Made by a program: the position numbers and the translations under genes. Below, one piece after another: positions 11,790 through 20,949 of a stretch of 64,000 bases of DNA. Below the pieces are notes generated by a model, which had not been told where the DNA came from, did not search any database, and was given only the letters and a program-made list of their open reading frames with translations. Position 1 is the stretch's first letter, and the number at the start of each line of letters is the position of its first letter. This stretch comes from Trichodelitschia bisporula (Eukaryota; Ascomycota; Dothideomycetes; Phaeotrichales; Phaeotrichaceae): assembly GCA_010356995.1 (NCBI GenBank), contig ML996700.1, forward strand, positions 62,001-126,000, given 5' to 3'.

Positions 11790-12647
11790 CTACGCCGCCC
11801 CCTCAGCCGCACTCGTCTTCGCAGCCTCCCCTTTTGGCGGTCGCGCCCCGAAGATTGCACTCCCGACGCGCACCTCATCGCTGCCCAGCGCAATCGCGGC
11901 CTCGAAGTCCCCGCTCATGCCCATGCTAAGCTCCAGCTCTTGGACAGGTATGTCCAGCGCCGCAGCTACGTCGTCCCGCACCTTGCGCAGCGTTATAAAG
12001 TCCTCGTTCTCCTCCCCCGCAGCCGCGGCCTGACTCCGCGCTATCGCGCCTATGGTCATGAACCCCGCCAGCCGCAGCGCGGGACACGCGTCGCGGACGT
12101 GCGTTGCGAGTTCCAGGGCTGCTGGCGGGGTCACGCCGGACTTGGACGCTTCGCCGGAGGTATTTACTTGGATATAGATTCCGAGACGGAGCGGGGAGGA
12201 GGGGATATCGGACGTCGTGTTCGCCTCTTTCGCCTGAGCCTCGATGAAGGCCTTCCGCGCCTTATTCAGCGCGTCCGCCGTCCTCGCGCTATCGACGCTG
12301 GCAACGCAGAACAGGTTCGGGATGTGCGCGAGGGTTTTGCACTTGTTGCTCTGCAGCGCGCCGATGAAGTGCCAGTTTATGCTCTGGGGGAGGGCGGCGG
12401 CTTTGGAGGCGAGTTCTTGGACGTAGTTTTCGCCGAAGTGGCTGGGTGGGTTCGGGTTGGTGGGGGAGGGGGTGTGAAGGGCGAGGATGTCGCTGGGTGG
12501 TTTGAGTTTGGAGACGAGGAGGAGGCGGACGGCGCGGTGGGTTGGGTTTGCGGCGGCGATGTGTGAGGCTACGGTCGCGAGGTTGGCGAGGAGGGCCGCG
12601 GTGCGGGCGGGCGTGGGTGCCATGTCGTCGGGTGTGGGGGAGGACAT
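11790..12647 (-). CDS. PLP homeostasis protein, YggS/PLPBP family
   Basis: Cytosolic pyridoxal-5'-phosphate carrier of the alanine racemase-like TIM-barrel fold; it buffers free PLP rather than catalysing a known reaction. Single exon, 285 residues. Motifs: LLLVSKLKP with the PLP-binding lysine near residue 47, HFGENYVQEL, INWHFIGALQSNK, the IYIQVNTSGEASKSG segment, LAGFMTIGA, and the phosphate-binding C-terminus LSMGMSGDFEAAIALGSDEVRVGSAIFG. Yeast YBL036C and human PLPBP are about the same length. An alternative in-frame Met at residue 9 could be the start. It converges on AP-2 alpha (288 bp apart) and is divergent from the SDR gene. The intronless structure contrasts with its neighbours. 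Highly secure. Confidence 0.93.
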   Translation of the reverse strand: MSSPTPDDMAPTPARTAALLANLATVASHIAAANPTHRAVRLLLVSKLKPPSDILALHTPSPTNPNPPSHFGENYVQELASKAAALPQSINWHFIGALQSNKCKTLAHIPNLFCVASVDSARTADALNKARKAFIEAQAKEANTTSDIPSSPLRLGIYIQVNTSGEASKSGVTPPAALELATHVRDACPALRLAGFMTIGAIARSQAAAAGEENEDFITLRKVRDDVAAALDIPVQELELSMGMSGDFEAAIALGSDEVRVGSAIFGARPPKGEAAKTSAAEGAA

Positions 12648-13444
12648 CGCGGACGTGGTGGGTGTGGGGATGTTGGTGATGTGAAGCTTTGGTGGTGAGG
12701 GGATTAGGGCCGGGATCGCGCAGGTGCAGGTGGGACGATTTGATGCTTGTCATCGTCATCGTGCGTGTTTGTCCATTGTTATTTTTCCAACGCCACAGGG
12801 CCCCATTCCTTCAGCTTCATACATACTTTCTGCTCCGAAGCTTTCGGCTATATCGATAACTCCCTCTGAAGCTTCAATGCCCCCCCCCCTCAACATCCCG
12901 CCGCCTTCACGTGCTCCCCCGGAGGCATCGCAATGTATCCGGTACGGATGTACTTAGCCACCGATCAGCGCGTTCGCCGCTTCCTACGGCCGTAAACTCT
13001 CGGCCTCGCATGCCGTCCTGCAAGGCACAGCACAAGATTTCCATCAGCACCGCATCATAAGCTTCGCACCGTTGTCCCCATTTTATGCAACGATCGCTAC
13101 ATAGGCCGGATGAATAGCACCCGCGACTCGGAGCATCTTCATATCCCGGACCGCAACCCTCGCAATTCCTCCCATATCTCGGCCCATGTGAACCGCACCA
13201 AACCAGGCTCGCACTAGAAGCACGGATCGAAGCCCACGCTGATCTTCACTATCCTGCAACGTGGTATTGAACCCCAACTTGCCACGGGGCCGAGGCATCC
13301 ATAAGTTACGCGCACGTGCGCCCTGTCCGCCTAACATTGAGACCTGGTCCGGGCGTTCCCAGCTCATATATCCCGCAACCCCAACCCACCTCCACGTTTC
13401 CCACGCCGCACACCAACCCTACCCGCACATCACCGACCGGAACA
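12648..13444. other. Intergenic region, no gene seen
   Basis: Divergent upstream region between the PLP-homeostasis gene and the SDR gene. Short frames on both strands (for example 13083-13367 minus) show no recognisable motif, no plausible intron structure and no homology I can name. Confidence 0.5.
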
Positions 13445-14641
13445 ATGGCCTCCATCCTCACCGCGCCGCTAGGCCTGCTCGGCCAACCGCTTTTCACAGG
13501 CCCGCTCCTCCTGGCGCTGACGAGTGGACCGGAAGCCCTCCGCGGACCGCTCCTGCACCAGCTTGAGAGCTTCATCACGAAGATTGGCGTGAGCAGTATC
13601 ACCACGCCGCGGGTGATTACGGCACTGAAGGTCCTGCTGGCGCTTGGACTGGGGCGGCGGGTGAATCGTGCGTTGAACGCGTGGGCGCTGAATAATTGGC
13701 GGTGGCGGGCGCAGACGGACAAGTGGACGTGGAATTGGGAGGTTGCGGTAGTGACGGGTGGGAGTAGTGGGATTGGGCTTGAGACGGTGAGGTTGTTGAG
13801 TAGGAAGGGGGTTAAGGTTGCGGTGTTGGATATTCAGGATTTGCCGGAGAGTGTGCAGAACTGTAAGCTTGGTGGCTCTTTTGGTGGGATGGGACTAATG
13901 GAGGGACAGACTCCAACATCAAGTTCTTCTACTGCGACGTCACTTCTCCCGACTCCATCTCCGAGGCCGCGGCTGCCGTGCGCAAGACATGGGACCACCC
14001 GAGCATCCTGATCAACAACGCCGGGATTGGCGGCCCGCACTCGCTGGTTGAGATGCCAACGGCGTGGGTCAGCAAGATCTTCACCATCAACATTGTGTCG
14101 CACTTTTGGTTGATCAAGGAGTTTCTCCCGAACATGATCGCCAAGGACAAGGGGCATATTGTCGGGCTCGCCAGCATGGCGAGCTGGGTTGCGCCGCCGG
14201 GGATTGTGGATTACGCGGCGACGAAGGCGGCCGTTACGGCGCTGCATGAGGGTGCGTGGAGTCACTACGCAGAGAACGAATGTATGGATCAAGCTAACTA
14301 GCCCTCCAGGCCTGAACATGGAAATCCGGCACCTGTACAAGACGCCCGGCGTGCTCAACACGATCGTGCACCCGAGCTGGGTGCGCACGCCGCTGGTCGG
14401 CGGCTTCGAAGACCACCTCGAGAAGACGCAGGGCGGGCTGATGAAGCCCGAATGGATCGCGCAGAAGATTGTGAAGCAGATTGTCAGCTGCCGCGGCGGT
14501 CAGCTTATTATCCCCAGCAAGCTGGCGTCGGCGACGAGGTTGCGTGGTGAGGCGAATTGGATTCAGGAGCTTATTCGCGATTTTGCGGTTGGAGGGGCTG
14601 CGTCGGAATTTCCGGATCAGGCGAAGAAGGCGGCGAAGTAG
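13445..14641 (+). CDS. Short-chain dehydrogenase/reductase (RDH/17-beta-HSD11-like SDR)
   Basis: NAD(P)-dependent oxidoreductase with a Rossmann fold, of the SDR16C/DHRS-like type acting on lipophilic alcohols or ketones. Exons are 13445-13862, 13910-14251 and 14310-14641, giving 363 residues. An N-terminal region of about 95 residues with hydrophobic stretches suggests membrane or lipid-droplet anchoring. The cofactor motif TGGSSGIG sits near residue 103, then VAVLDIQDLPE, FFYCDVTSPDSI, ILINNAGIGG, the catalytic Ser in LASMASWVAPPG, and YAATK (catalytic Tyr and Lys). After intron 2 comes LNTIVHPSWVRTPLV, the usual end of the substrate loop. The start has good context (ACAATGG). The substrate is not deducible; the family call is secure. 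Confidence 0.9.
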
Positions 14642-16754
14642 AGGGAGGGATGGGAGTTGGGGGAGTTGGAGGGGTGTGTATACGATAGGGAGGGTGTTTT
14701 GTGCAATAGGGATGTTGGAGAGCGGAGGCTTCTCCGGGATACGCTGGTGAAGCAATTGACGGAAGCATCACGAGCCTCACCAATATGGATCATGTGATGA
14801 CAAGATGCATTTCCCGCTTGAGCATGCGCAAAGTCTGATATCAAGTTACCCGAGGATGCCATGGCGTCTCTGTAGCAACAACAATAAACGCGACAATGCG
14901 CCTCCATCCCTCACGCTGAAGCAACGTCGTCAGATCAGAGTTCATAGTCCGGCACCATAACCGACGGCGCGCACACCACGCCCTACCCACCCCACGCTAT
15001 GATGCTTGGAGCCTACGTAGCCCTCCCGCCTCCAATAGCTAGCTCGTCTTCGACGTCGCCAGCATTTGCACCAACCTCCAAACAATGTGCGAAACAAAGC
15101 CATCAGACCACCAGAAAAATACATCGCGAAACCGCCATGAGCTGGCACCCTAACCTCCCCCCCTCGCCGAGAATACCGAGCACTCCGCCAACCCATCAGC
15201 CGAAGACGCAGATGCAGATACGGTTCGCAAAACGAAGAACACGGGCCCACCGCCCTGGGCCTTCTAGCTAGGCTTCTACCAAGACCGCTACCCAAGGCGC
15301 CGCGTCGTTAGAGCCCCTGCCACGCATTTGGCAAGATCCCGATCTCGCGCGCGCCGAGGGGACGAGGAAGCCTAGCGCGGCGGAGGGTGATGGGTTTGGC
15401 AGTGCGAGCCTTGCGGTTGTGAAGGGCGAGGTGAGGGGAACTTATGCCGTGCCCGTTGCGCGCAAATGCTCAGTCATATCCGCTCCGAACGGCGTGGGAC
15501 AGATAGGACACAGCCTTACGGCGCGCAGAACTACGGAATTTTTGATAGCATCTGCGTCTTTCGACGAGGGGGCCCTGCCCTGCCGCTGATTCCCTGCCGT
15601 CATTTCGATGCGCCAATGCGCAGCGCGCTTGCGCTGCCGACTCGCTTGTGGTGTCCTGCGGGCGGCCTGCGTTTTTGGTTCCTGACGGGGGGGGGAGATC
15701 GGCGTTTGGGCGTGCCGATGGGGCGCAGGGTGGTGCGTGAGGCTGGGCGGCTTGGGATGATGGAGAAGGTAGGATTGTTTGTAGGTTCGAGGGGGATGGA
15801 TTGCTATCAGGCTATCATGCATTCCATGGCGGGTTGGTGGTGCCTTGGATGGAGAGGGGGAGGATGAGCTGAGGATTCGGGAGTGATGAGAGGGAACGCT
15901 GGGAGGCCTTGCGTTTTGCTTCCTCTTCCAAGTGTTCTGTTCCTAGCATCACGGGGAAATGAGACGCTATCCTCGAGCGAGTTGTTGAGCCTCGCCGGGA
16001 TGTTCCATCCTTACCCGTCCGCACCGTTTCTCCACCCGGGAAGCCGACCCCCCCTCCCCTCCCCGCCGAGTTCCTCGTTCCCCATCGGCATCGGACACTC
16101 CCAACCAACAGCAGTCTCCAAGCGTATCACAAAAGCGTGAGCCCGTGGACCCACACCTATTTTCATCCCCCCTTCCCTCGCGGCCGCAAAGCTTGTCTGC
16201 ACCGGCGCGGCGCGCCTCGCACCAGTCGTATCCGCCCCTATTCCGCGGGGCTTTACGCCTCTCCGCCTTCCACCACATGTGTCGTTCTGCAAGCCTCGAA
16301 ACGAAGTTTCTAAACCAATCCCTTTGCTCCATTCCTACGAGATGCACGGCCTCCACCGCCGTCCCCATCTCTACTGCGCTCCCCCCGTATACCAAAACCC
16401 ATGCCGTAATATCAGCACCTCCGCCCCCCAAGCCTCGCCGTGCAACCCACCGCCCCCTGCGCACGCACAGCGCCAGCCTTCCGTATTCCTCGCACAGAGC
16501 ACAGCCGCTTGGCTCCACCCTCTTATCAACCCGGGCGTCCCAGGCCCGCGGTGCGGCGCGTTTGTCTATCCCATTTGTATCCCACTTGCAAATCCTCCGT
16601 GTCCATCACCCATTGCCATCCATGCTGATCTGCCGCGAGCGAGGCCGCGCCGCGGGAAGAAGAAACGTCATTGCGAATTGAGAAACGCGACGAACCACGC
16701 TACTGATATTTGAGAGGGTTGAACTTTTTTTTGGGAGAGAAGGAAAAGGGATTC
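14642..16754. other. Intergenic region with one long start-less open frame
   Basis: About 2.1 kb with no convincing gene. One + strand frame is open from 15272 to 15589 with protein-like composition but has no ATG and no clear splice partner. Frames at 15883-16713 and 14942-15295 (minus) are low-complexity and shadow each other. C-rich + strand tracts between about 16010 and 16450 could be promoter DNA of the KRE9-like gene. Confidence 0.45.
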
Positions 16755-17795
16755 ATGCGCGCGTTTTGGGGCGCGGCTGCGCTTTTCGTTGCGCTGCTGG
16801 CCCGCGGGGCGAGCGCGCAGGCGATTCGCTTCACCGGTGCGCCGGCGGAGGTCACGGTTGGAGAAGAGACAGTGATAACGTGGGAGTCGAGATACTATGG
16901 GGTACGAGGTTTCTTTCTGGAGCGAGCGCGAAGCGGATGCTAACCAGTACAGCCCGTCACGATAACCCTGCGCGAGGGCGAGCCATCGAACCTCCAGCCT
17001 GTGCGGCTGATTACCAGTATGTTTTCTCTCGGCCTTGTCCATTAGTTCGTCATATTGATGATAGTTGTAGCTACGGGCAATGGCGGTGCATATTCCTGGA
17101 TCCCGGACGGCGCGCTCGAGCCCGGCGACGATTATGCCCTGTCCATCGAGCAGGACGGGTACAGCGACTACACGCTCATGTTCGGGATCAAGGCCGCAGC
17201 AGGGGCGATGACCACCACCTCCGAACCCACCAGCACCTCACCAACATCCACAAGCCCCCCCAAGGCCGCCGCCGCCGTCACCACCGGCAAAGCGCTCCCC
17301 TCCTCCACCGCCCTCGGCGTCCCTATGCCCACACCCACCTCCTCCTTCGACTCCACCCTCGGCGACGACGCACACCTCTCCACAACCGACAAAATCGCCA
17401 TCGGCGTCGGCGTCCCCCTCGGCCTAATCCTCCTCTCCACCTTCGGCTACTGGCGACTGGCCAAAGTATTCGCGCACAAGCAATTACACGCCGGCGCCAA
17501 CCTCCCGCTCTACAAGCACGGCAACGCCTCAACCCTGTCCACGCCCGCCGCCGGCGCGGGCGGCACCTCGCGCCCTGCTAGTCTGTGGGGCGCGCAGAGC
17601 GCGCGCTTCTCCTCCGTGTCACCAGAGCCGGGGAGGTCCGGGATGGGTAATGAAGATTTGGAGCTGCTGGTGCAGAATTCGGCGCCGGCGGGGTCGGGAC
17701 ATGGGCGCGCAGAGAGTGGGGCGAGTGTGGGTGGATTGCTCGCGGTGCCGGCGGTGGGGAAGAGCGGGTTGAGGCAGCAGTGGAATCCGGTATGA
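16755..17795 (+). CDS. Secretory single-pass membrane protein with KRE9/KNH1-type N-terminal domain
   Basis: Probable cell-surface protein. Exons are 16755-16901, 16953-17016 and 17071-17795, giving 311 residues. A signal peptide (MRAFWGAAALFVALLARGASA) ends near residue 21. Residues about 22-115 match the KRE9/KNH1-like wall domain: IRFTGAPAEVTVGEETVITW, then YYGPVTITLREGEPSNLQPV joined across intron 1, and GGAYSWIPDGALEPGDDYAL after intron 2. A Thr/Ser/Pro-rich stalk follows (likely O-mannosylated), then a membrane helix IAIGVGVPLGLILLSTFGYW and a cytoplasmic tail of about 110 residues. Because the helix is internal and followed by a long tail, this is type I transmembrane rather than GPI-anchored. 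A role in wall beta-glucan biology or wall sensing is inferred from the domain only. Confidence 0.82.
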
Positions 17796-18761
17796 GTCTA
17801 GGAGAGGGCGAGGCGGTAATGATTCATGATGCGCGGGCGGCGTGTGGGGAGGGCGGCTGGGCGCGTGTGACTCCGGACGGCGGCGTGGATTAAGCACTCC
17901 CGAAATCGGGATAGAGCATAGACGCATTGCATTGGGCGGCGCGGTTTTTCTTGGATATCTGTCAGTTTAGCGGTTTACTCGCGTTTATATACCCCACCGG
18001 GACTCTCATACCAATTACTAGGACGTTTCCATTTCCGCCCCCAGTTGCAAAAAGGTGATATCTCTTCCTCAGCCCCGCTTTCCCACCGCCGTTGAGCCCT
18101 CTGCCCTACGCGGCTGACATTCCTTCCCGCTCCCCGCATGCCGTACTCACTGGCCGGTGGCAGAGGGATCCACTGCAGGACGAGGAGGGTGGAGATGGGA
18201 TTGCGTGGTGGTGTGGCGTATGGGGTTGCGGATTGTGCATCTCAGCTGGCTCAACCGCAACGCTCTGGCCCAGTTCCCCTTAGCACCCGTGACAACGGTT
18301 CGTTCATTCAAAGCCAGGATGCTGGGCCGTTGGATGGACGATTTGCGGCGGAGTACGGTGTGGACCGCGGGTTAGGGTTGGGGATGTGTTGCGAAGGTGG
18401 GCATGCCCTTGCCCTACGTCATCCATCACAGCGGCCGATGTCGGATTTGATGCTGGTGCCGACGTCCAAGACGGCCTACACGAGGCTTTTAAACCGCAAG
18501 ACACCATCAGAGTTAGCAGGAGCGAGAAGCGATCAAATCATGTGCATCGTATTGCTACGTTTCATCTCTCAGCGGCCCGAACCATCAGACCCATGGGGAC
18601 AGAACACCGAACGCCTGATCACCGACCTCAAGCATACATAAGCTGCAGCTCACATCCCGTCCGTACACTACTTGGTTGTGAAATCCGTCTCGTGGGCCGA
18701 AGCCGTCTCCGTGCCATCACAAGTGCAGTGGTCTAGTACCGTCAGAAACAGTCTTGCAAGG
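17796..18761. other. Intergenic region, no gene supported
   Basis: Between the KRE9-like gene and the 3' end of the CxC-rich gene. A 167-codon + frame (18138-18641) lacks recognisable motifs, has no convincing start context and is matched by overlapping frames, so it is not called. Confidence 0.45.
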
Positions 18762-19084
18762 TCAAAGCCTCAACCTACTCTTGGGCCGCTTCCCACACTC
18801 GCACGTCTCAGCCGGCTTCTTGTTCTCCGTCTCGGCGCGGGAGCAGGTGCAGTCGAGAGCGGGGCGCTGGCCTATGCTTATCAGTATCAATATATGAGAG
18901 AAGAAGGGAGGCGCATACCGCACGAGCAGGTCGCACCACCGAGCTTGTTCTCCGCCGACGACCGCTCGCATGTGCAGTGCATAGCTGCGTTCTTGCCGCA
19001 CGAGCAGCGGGCTTCAGCAGCACAGGCGCAGGTCTCGCCGGAGCGGCGGCAGCAGTCGACGGGGACGGCGTGGGTAGGTGTCAT
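18762..19084 (-). CDS. Small CxC-rich metallothionein-like protein (DUF7871-like)
   Basis: A 91-residue cytosolic-type protein with 14 cysteines. Exons are 18762-18871 and 18919-19084. Cysteines occur as one CC and six CxC pairs (CAC, CSC, CTC, CSC, CTC, CEC). The pairs sit in two related repeats with the pattern CSCG..., then CTC.R...ENK...G/A.TC.CG. The spacing and the lack of aromatic residues resemble metallothioneins and the fungal DUF7871 family. There is no signal peptide. The intron (18872-18918) is needed to continue CSCGQRPALDCTC; without it the frame stops soon after. The longer open frame that starts upstream at 19264 adds unrelated residues and is not preferred. Metal binding is inferred from composition and known metallothioneins. 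Upstream lies a TATA box and a duplicated 17-mer. Confidence 0.82.
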
Positions 19085-19168
19085 GGTTGCGGGTGTAGTG
19101 GAAAGTTGGAGGGGTGGGAAGTGGAAGGTTTGCAGAGCAGAAGTTTGGGAAGACGGACGAGTTCGGTT

Positions 19169-19205
19169 GTTTGCTTGCGAAGAGGGAGGTTTGCTTGCGA
19201 AGAGG
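19169..19205. repeat. 17-bp direct repeat in the CxC-rich gene leader
   Basis: Two identical copies of GTTTGCTTGCGAAGAGG (+ strand) occupy 19169-19185 and 19189-19205, 20 bp apart. They lie about 85-120 bp upstream of the start codon at 19084, between the TATA box and the coding region. They could be a leader duplication or paired regulatory sites. Confidence 0.85.
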
Positions 19206-19242
19206 CTGATGTGAATGTATCTTTTGTCGCAGGCTCGTTGCA

Positions 19243-19251
19243 CTTTATATA
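19243..19251 (-). promoter_or_regulatory. TATA box of the CxC-rich gene
   Basis: Minus-strand TATATAAAG about 160 bp upstream of the ATG at 19084. Metal- or stress-inducible fungal genes often have a strong TATA element; that link is inference. Confidence 0.55.
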
Positions 19252-19752
19252 CCTGTTCCTTCACCCACCGGCTGACCCGCGACCTCTCAGTCGAGCCTTG
19301 TGGAGACGTTCAGCGCTGGCCAATCAGCATGAGCCTAATTCTAAGCTACAAGGGGTGAGGCTGGCGGATTGGGCTTGGCTTGCCACCAGTAGATACCCGG
19401 CCTGGAACTAGCCTTTGATATTCCCGACGTCACACCACTACAGGGGGTTTGAGCCAAAGGATGCACGGTGATGGGAAATGCACTGCTCATGACTGGATGT
19501 AGGAGTGGAGCTTTGCTCTTGAGCAGACACGAGGCGGTCAAAGAAAGATGGGCGGCTCTGAGCGGAATTCCCGCGCTCCAAATCGGGTAGTCTGTGTGAC
19601 ATTTGACAGCTTCGAGCCGATATCACATCAACCAATCCCAGGGAGACAATTTCAAAGCTCCCCACATGCTCTACCGTGGCAGACTCACACGACAAGCTTC
19701 AACCCATAGCAAGCATCCCATTTCCAAACTCAACCACCCCTCCATCCCCATC

Positions 19753-20461
19753 TCACCAAACCCCCGGCACAAACCTCGCCGTCCTCTCACTCCAACTCAC
19801 CCACTGCCCCCCAATAACCTCCCTCAACATCCCCTCCTCCTCCGCGACCCTCTTCCACAAAACCTTCACCTCAACCGCCGCCACTCTCATCAGCACCGCT
19901 GCCCTAACCCCCTGTCCCCATCACCATACCAGCCCAAACGGTGCCCAGTTCGCCCACCCCCCATCCACATTCCCCCACAGCCCAACCGCGCCCACCATAG
20001 CCGCCAAATCAGGCACATAACTCGGATGCTGGCACAAGGCATACAGTCCATCCGTGACCAAGCCCGCCGGCCGCGCGAGCTCGAATGTAAACGCAGATCC
20101 GAGCTGCGCGTACGCGATTAGACGCACCGCGGATCCGCCGATCATCAGTGCGAGCCAGAATATCGTGCCCGCGTTCCAGGTGCATCGGCGAGGGTTCAGG
20201 AGCTCTGGGTGCCAGAAGATGAGCCGGACGGCCTCGCCGGAGAGGAGGGTAGGGAAGGTCCAGAGTGTCGCGAAGGCGAGGTGTATGGTGCTGATGATCA
20301 AGGTGATGAGCATGCGCGGGTAGGCGAGATCAATTGGCAGGCTGTCGGTGTGGTGCTTAGTATCTGATGAGAGCGCCGGGTTTGGAGAGGTCTAGGCCCG
20401 GCGCGCGAGGTCGGCGGCTAGGGCGAAGGAGGCGAGGAGGGCGACTCTGGAGAGTTGTCAT
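19753..20461 (-). pseudogene. Disrupted isoprenylcysteine methyltransferase (ICMT)-like gene
   Basis: Multi-pass membrane methyltransferase relative. The open part (20313 down to 19924) has three hydrophobic stretches, then the ICMT core LGSAFTFELA, LVTDGLYALCQHPSYV (SAM-binding region). In the same frame, past a TGA at 19923-19921, comes a C-terminal segment of the family: KVLWKRVAEEEGML, GGQWVSW and RFVPGVW, ending in TGA at 19755-19753. Upstream, the same frame stays protein-like but carries a TAG at 20394-20392, and the only upstream ATG (20461) is one base out of frame. Three lesions suggest a decayed gene. A 60-nt intron (GT near 19930) could remove the TGA but would delete a membrane helix. 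Clustered sequencing errors are the other alternative. Confidence 0.6.
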
Positions 20462-20949
20462 TTTAGTAGTACCTTTACGGATGTACTAGTAAGCTAGGTA
20501 GTAGGATCGTGAGCTGTATATAGAGTTGCGGATGGAGGTTGAACTTCCAGGCTGTCTCAGCTTGGCAGGGTACGCGCCAGGGGACCAAAGTTTGCATGTG
20601 GCTTGCGGCTTCACCGAATGGATAAGGGAAGGATGCTTCACTGGCCTTCTTTGGGGCGCAAAACCTGAACTATTGAAGCTGGCAAGGCTGGCTGAGCGTA
20701 CATGTAGAAACGCTGATATAAAGCGAGGAGCACACCAACAGCTTCAGGTGATTAACCAGCCTTGTTGCCAACCCCGCGAGCCCCGCAACCTCAGCCTTTC
20801 TTGGTTCAGTACTACTCCTACGACACCCGCTAGTGAACACAAGGACAGAATAATCAGGAAATAAAGGAGCAGTAACCGCAGCCCCCATGCTCAACCGAAT
20901 GCAAATGCCATCGCCCATCAAACCCCGAAGCCCCCAGAGCCCAGTAGTC
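20462..20949. other. Intergenic region, no gene seen
   Basis: Lies between the disrupted ICMT-like gene and the 3' end of ATG11. Short frames on both strands carry no recognisable motif. Confidence 0.5.

Noticed and set aside
18138-18641. 167-codon + strand ORF
   Set aside because: Overlapped by equally long frames in other registers and no recognisable domain.
19871-19930. 60-nt intron that would remove the TGA in the ICMT-like gene
   Set aside because: It is in frame, but it would delete the last membrane helix and make the HPSY-to-EEE distance shorter than in fungal relatives; kept only as an alternative.
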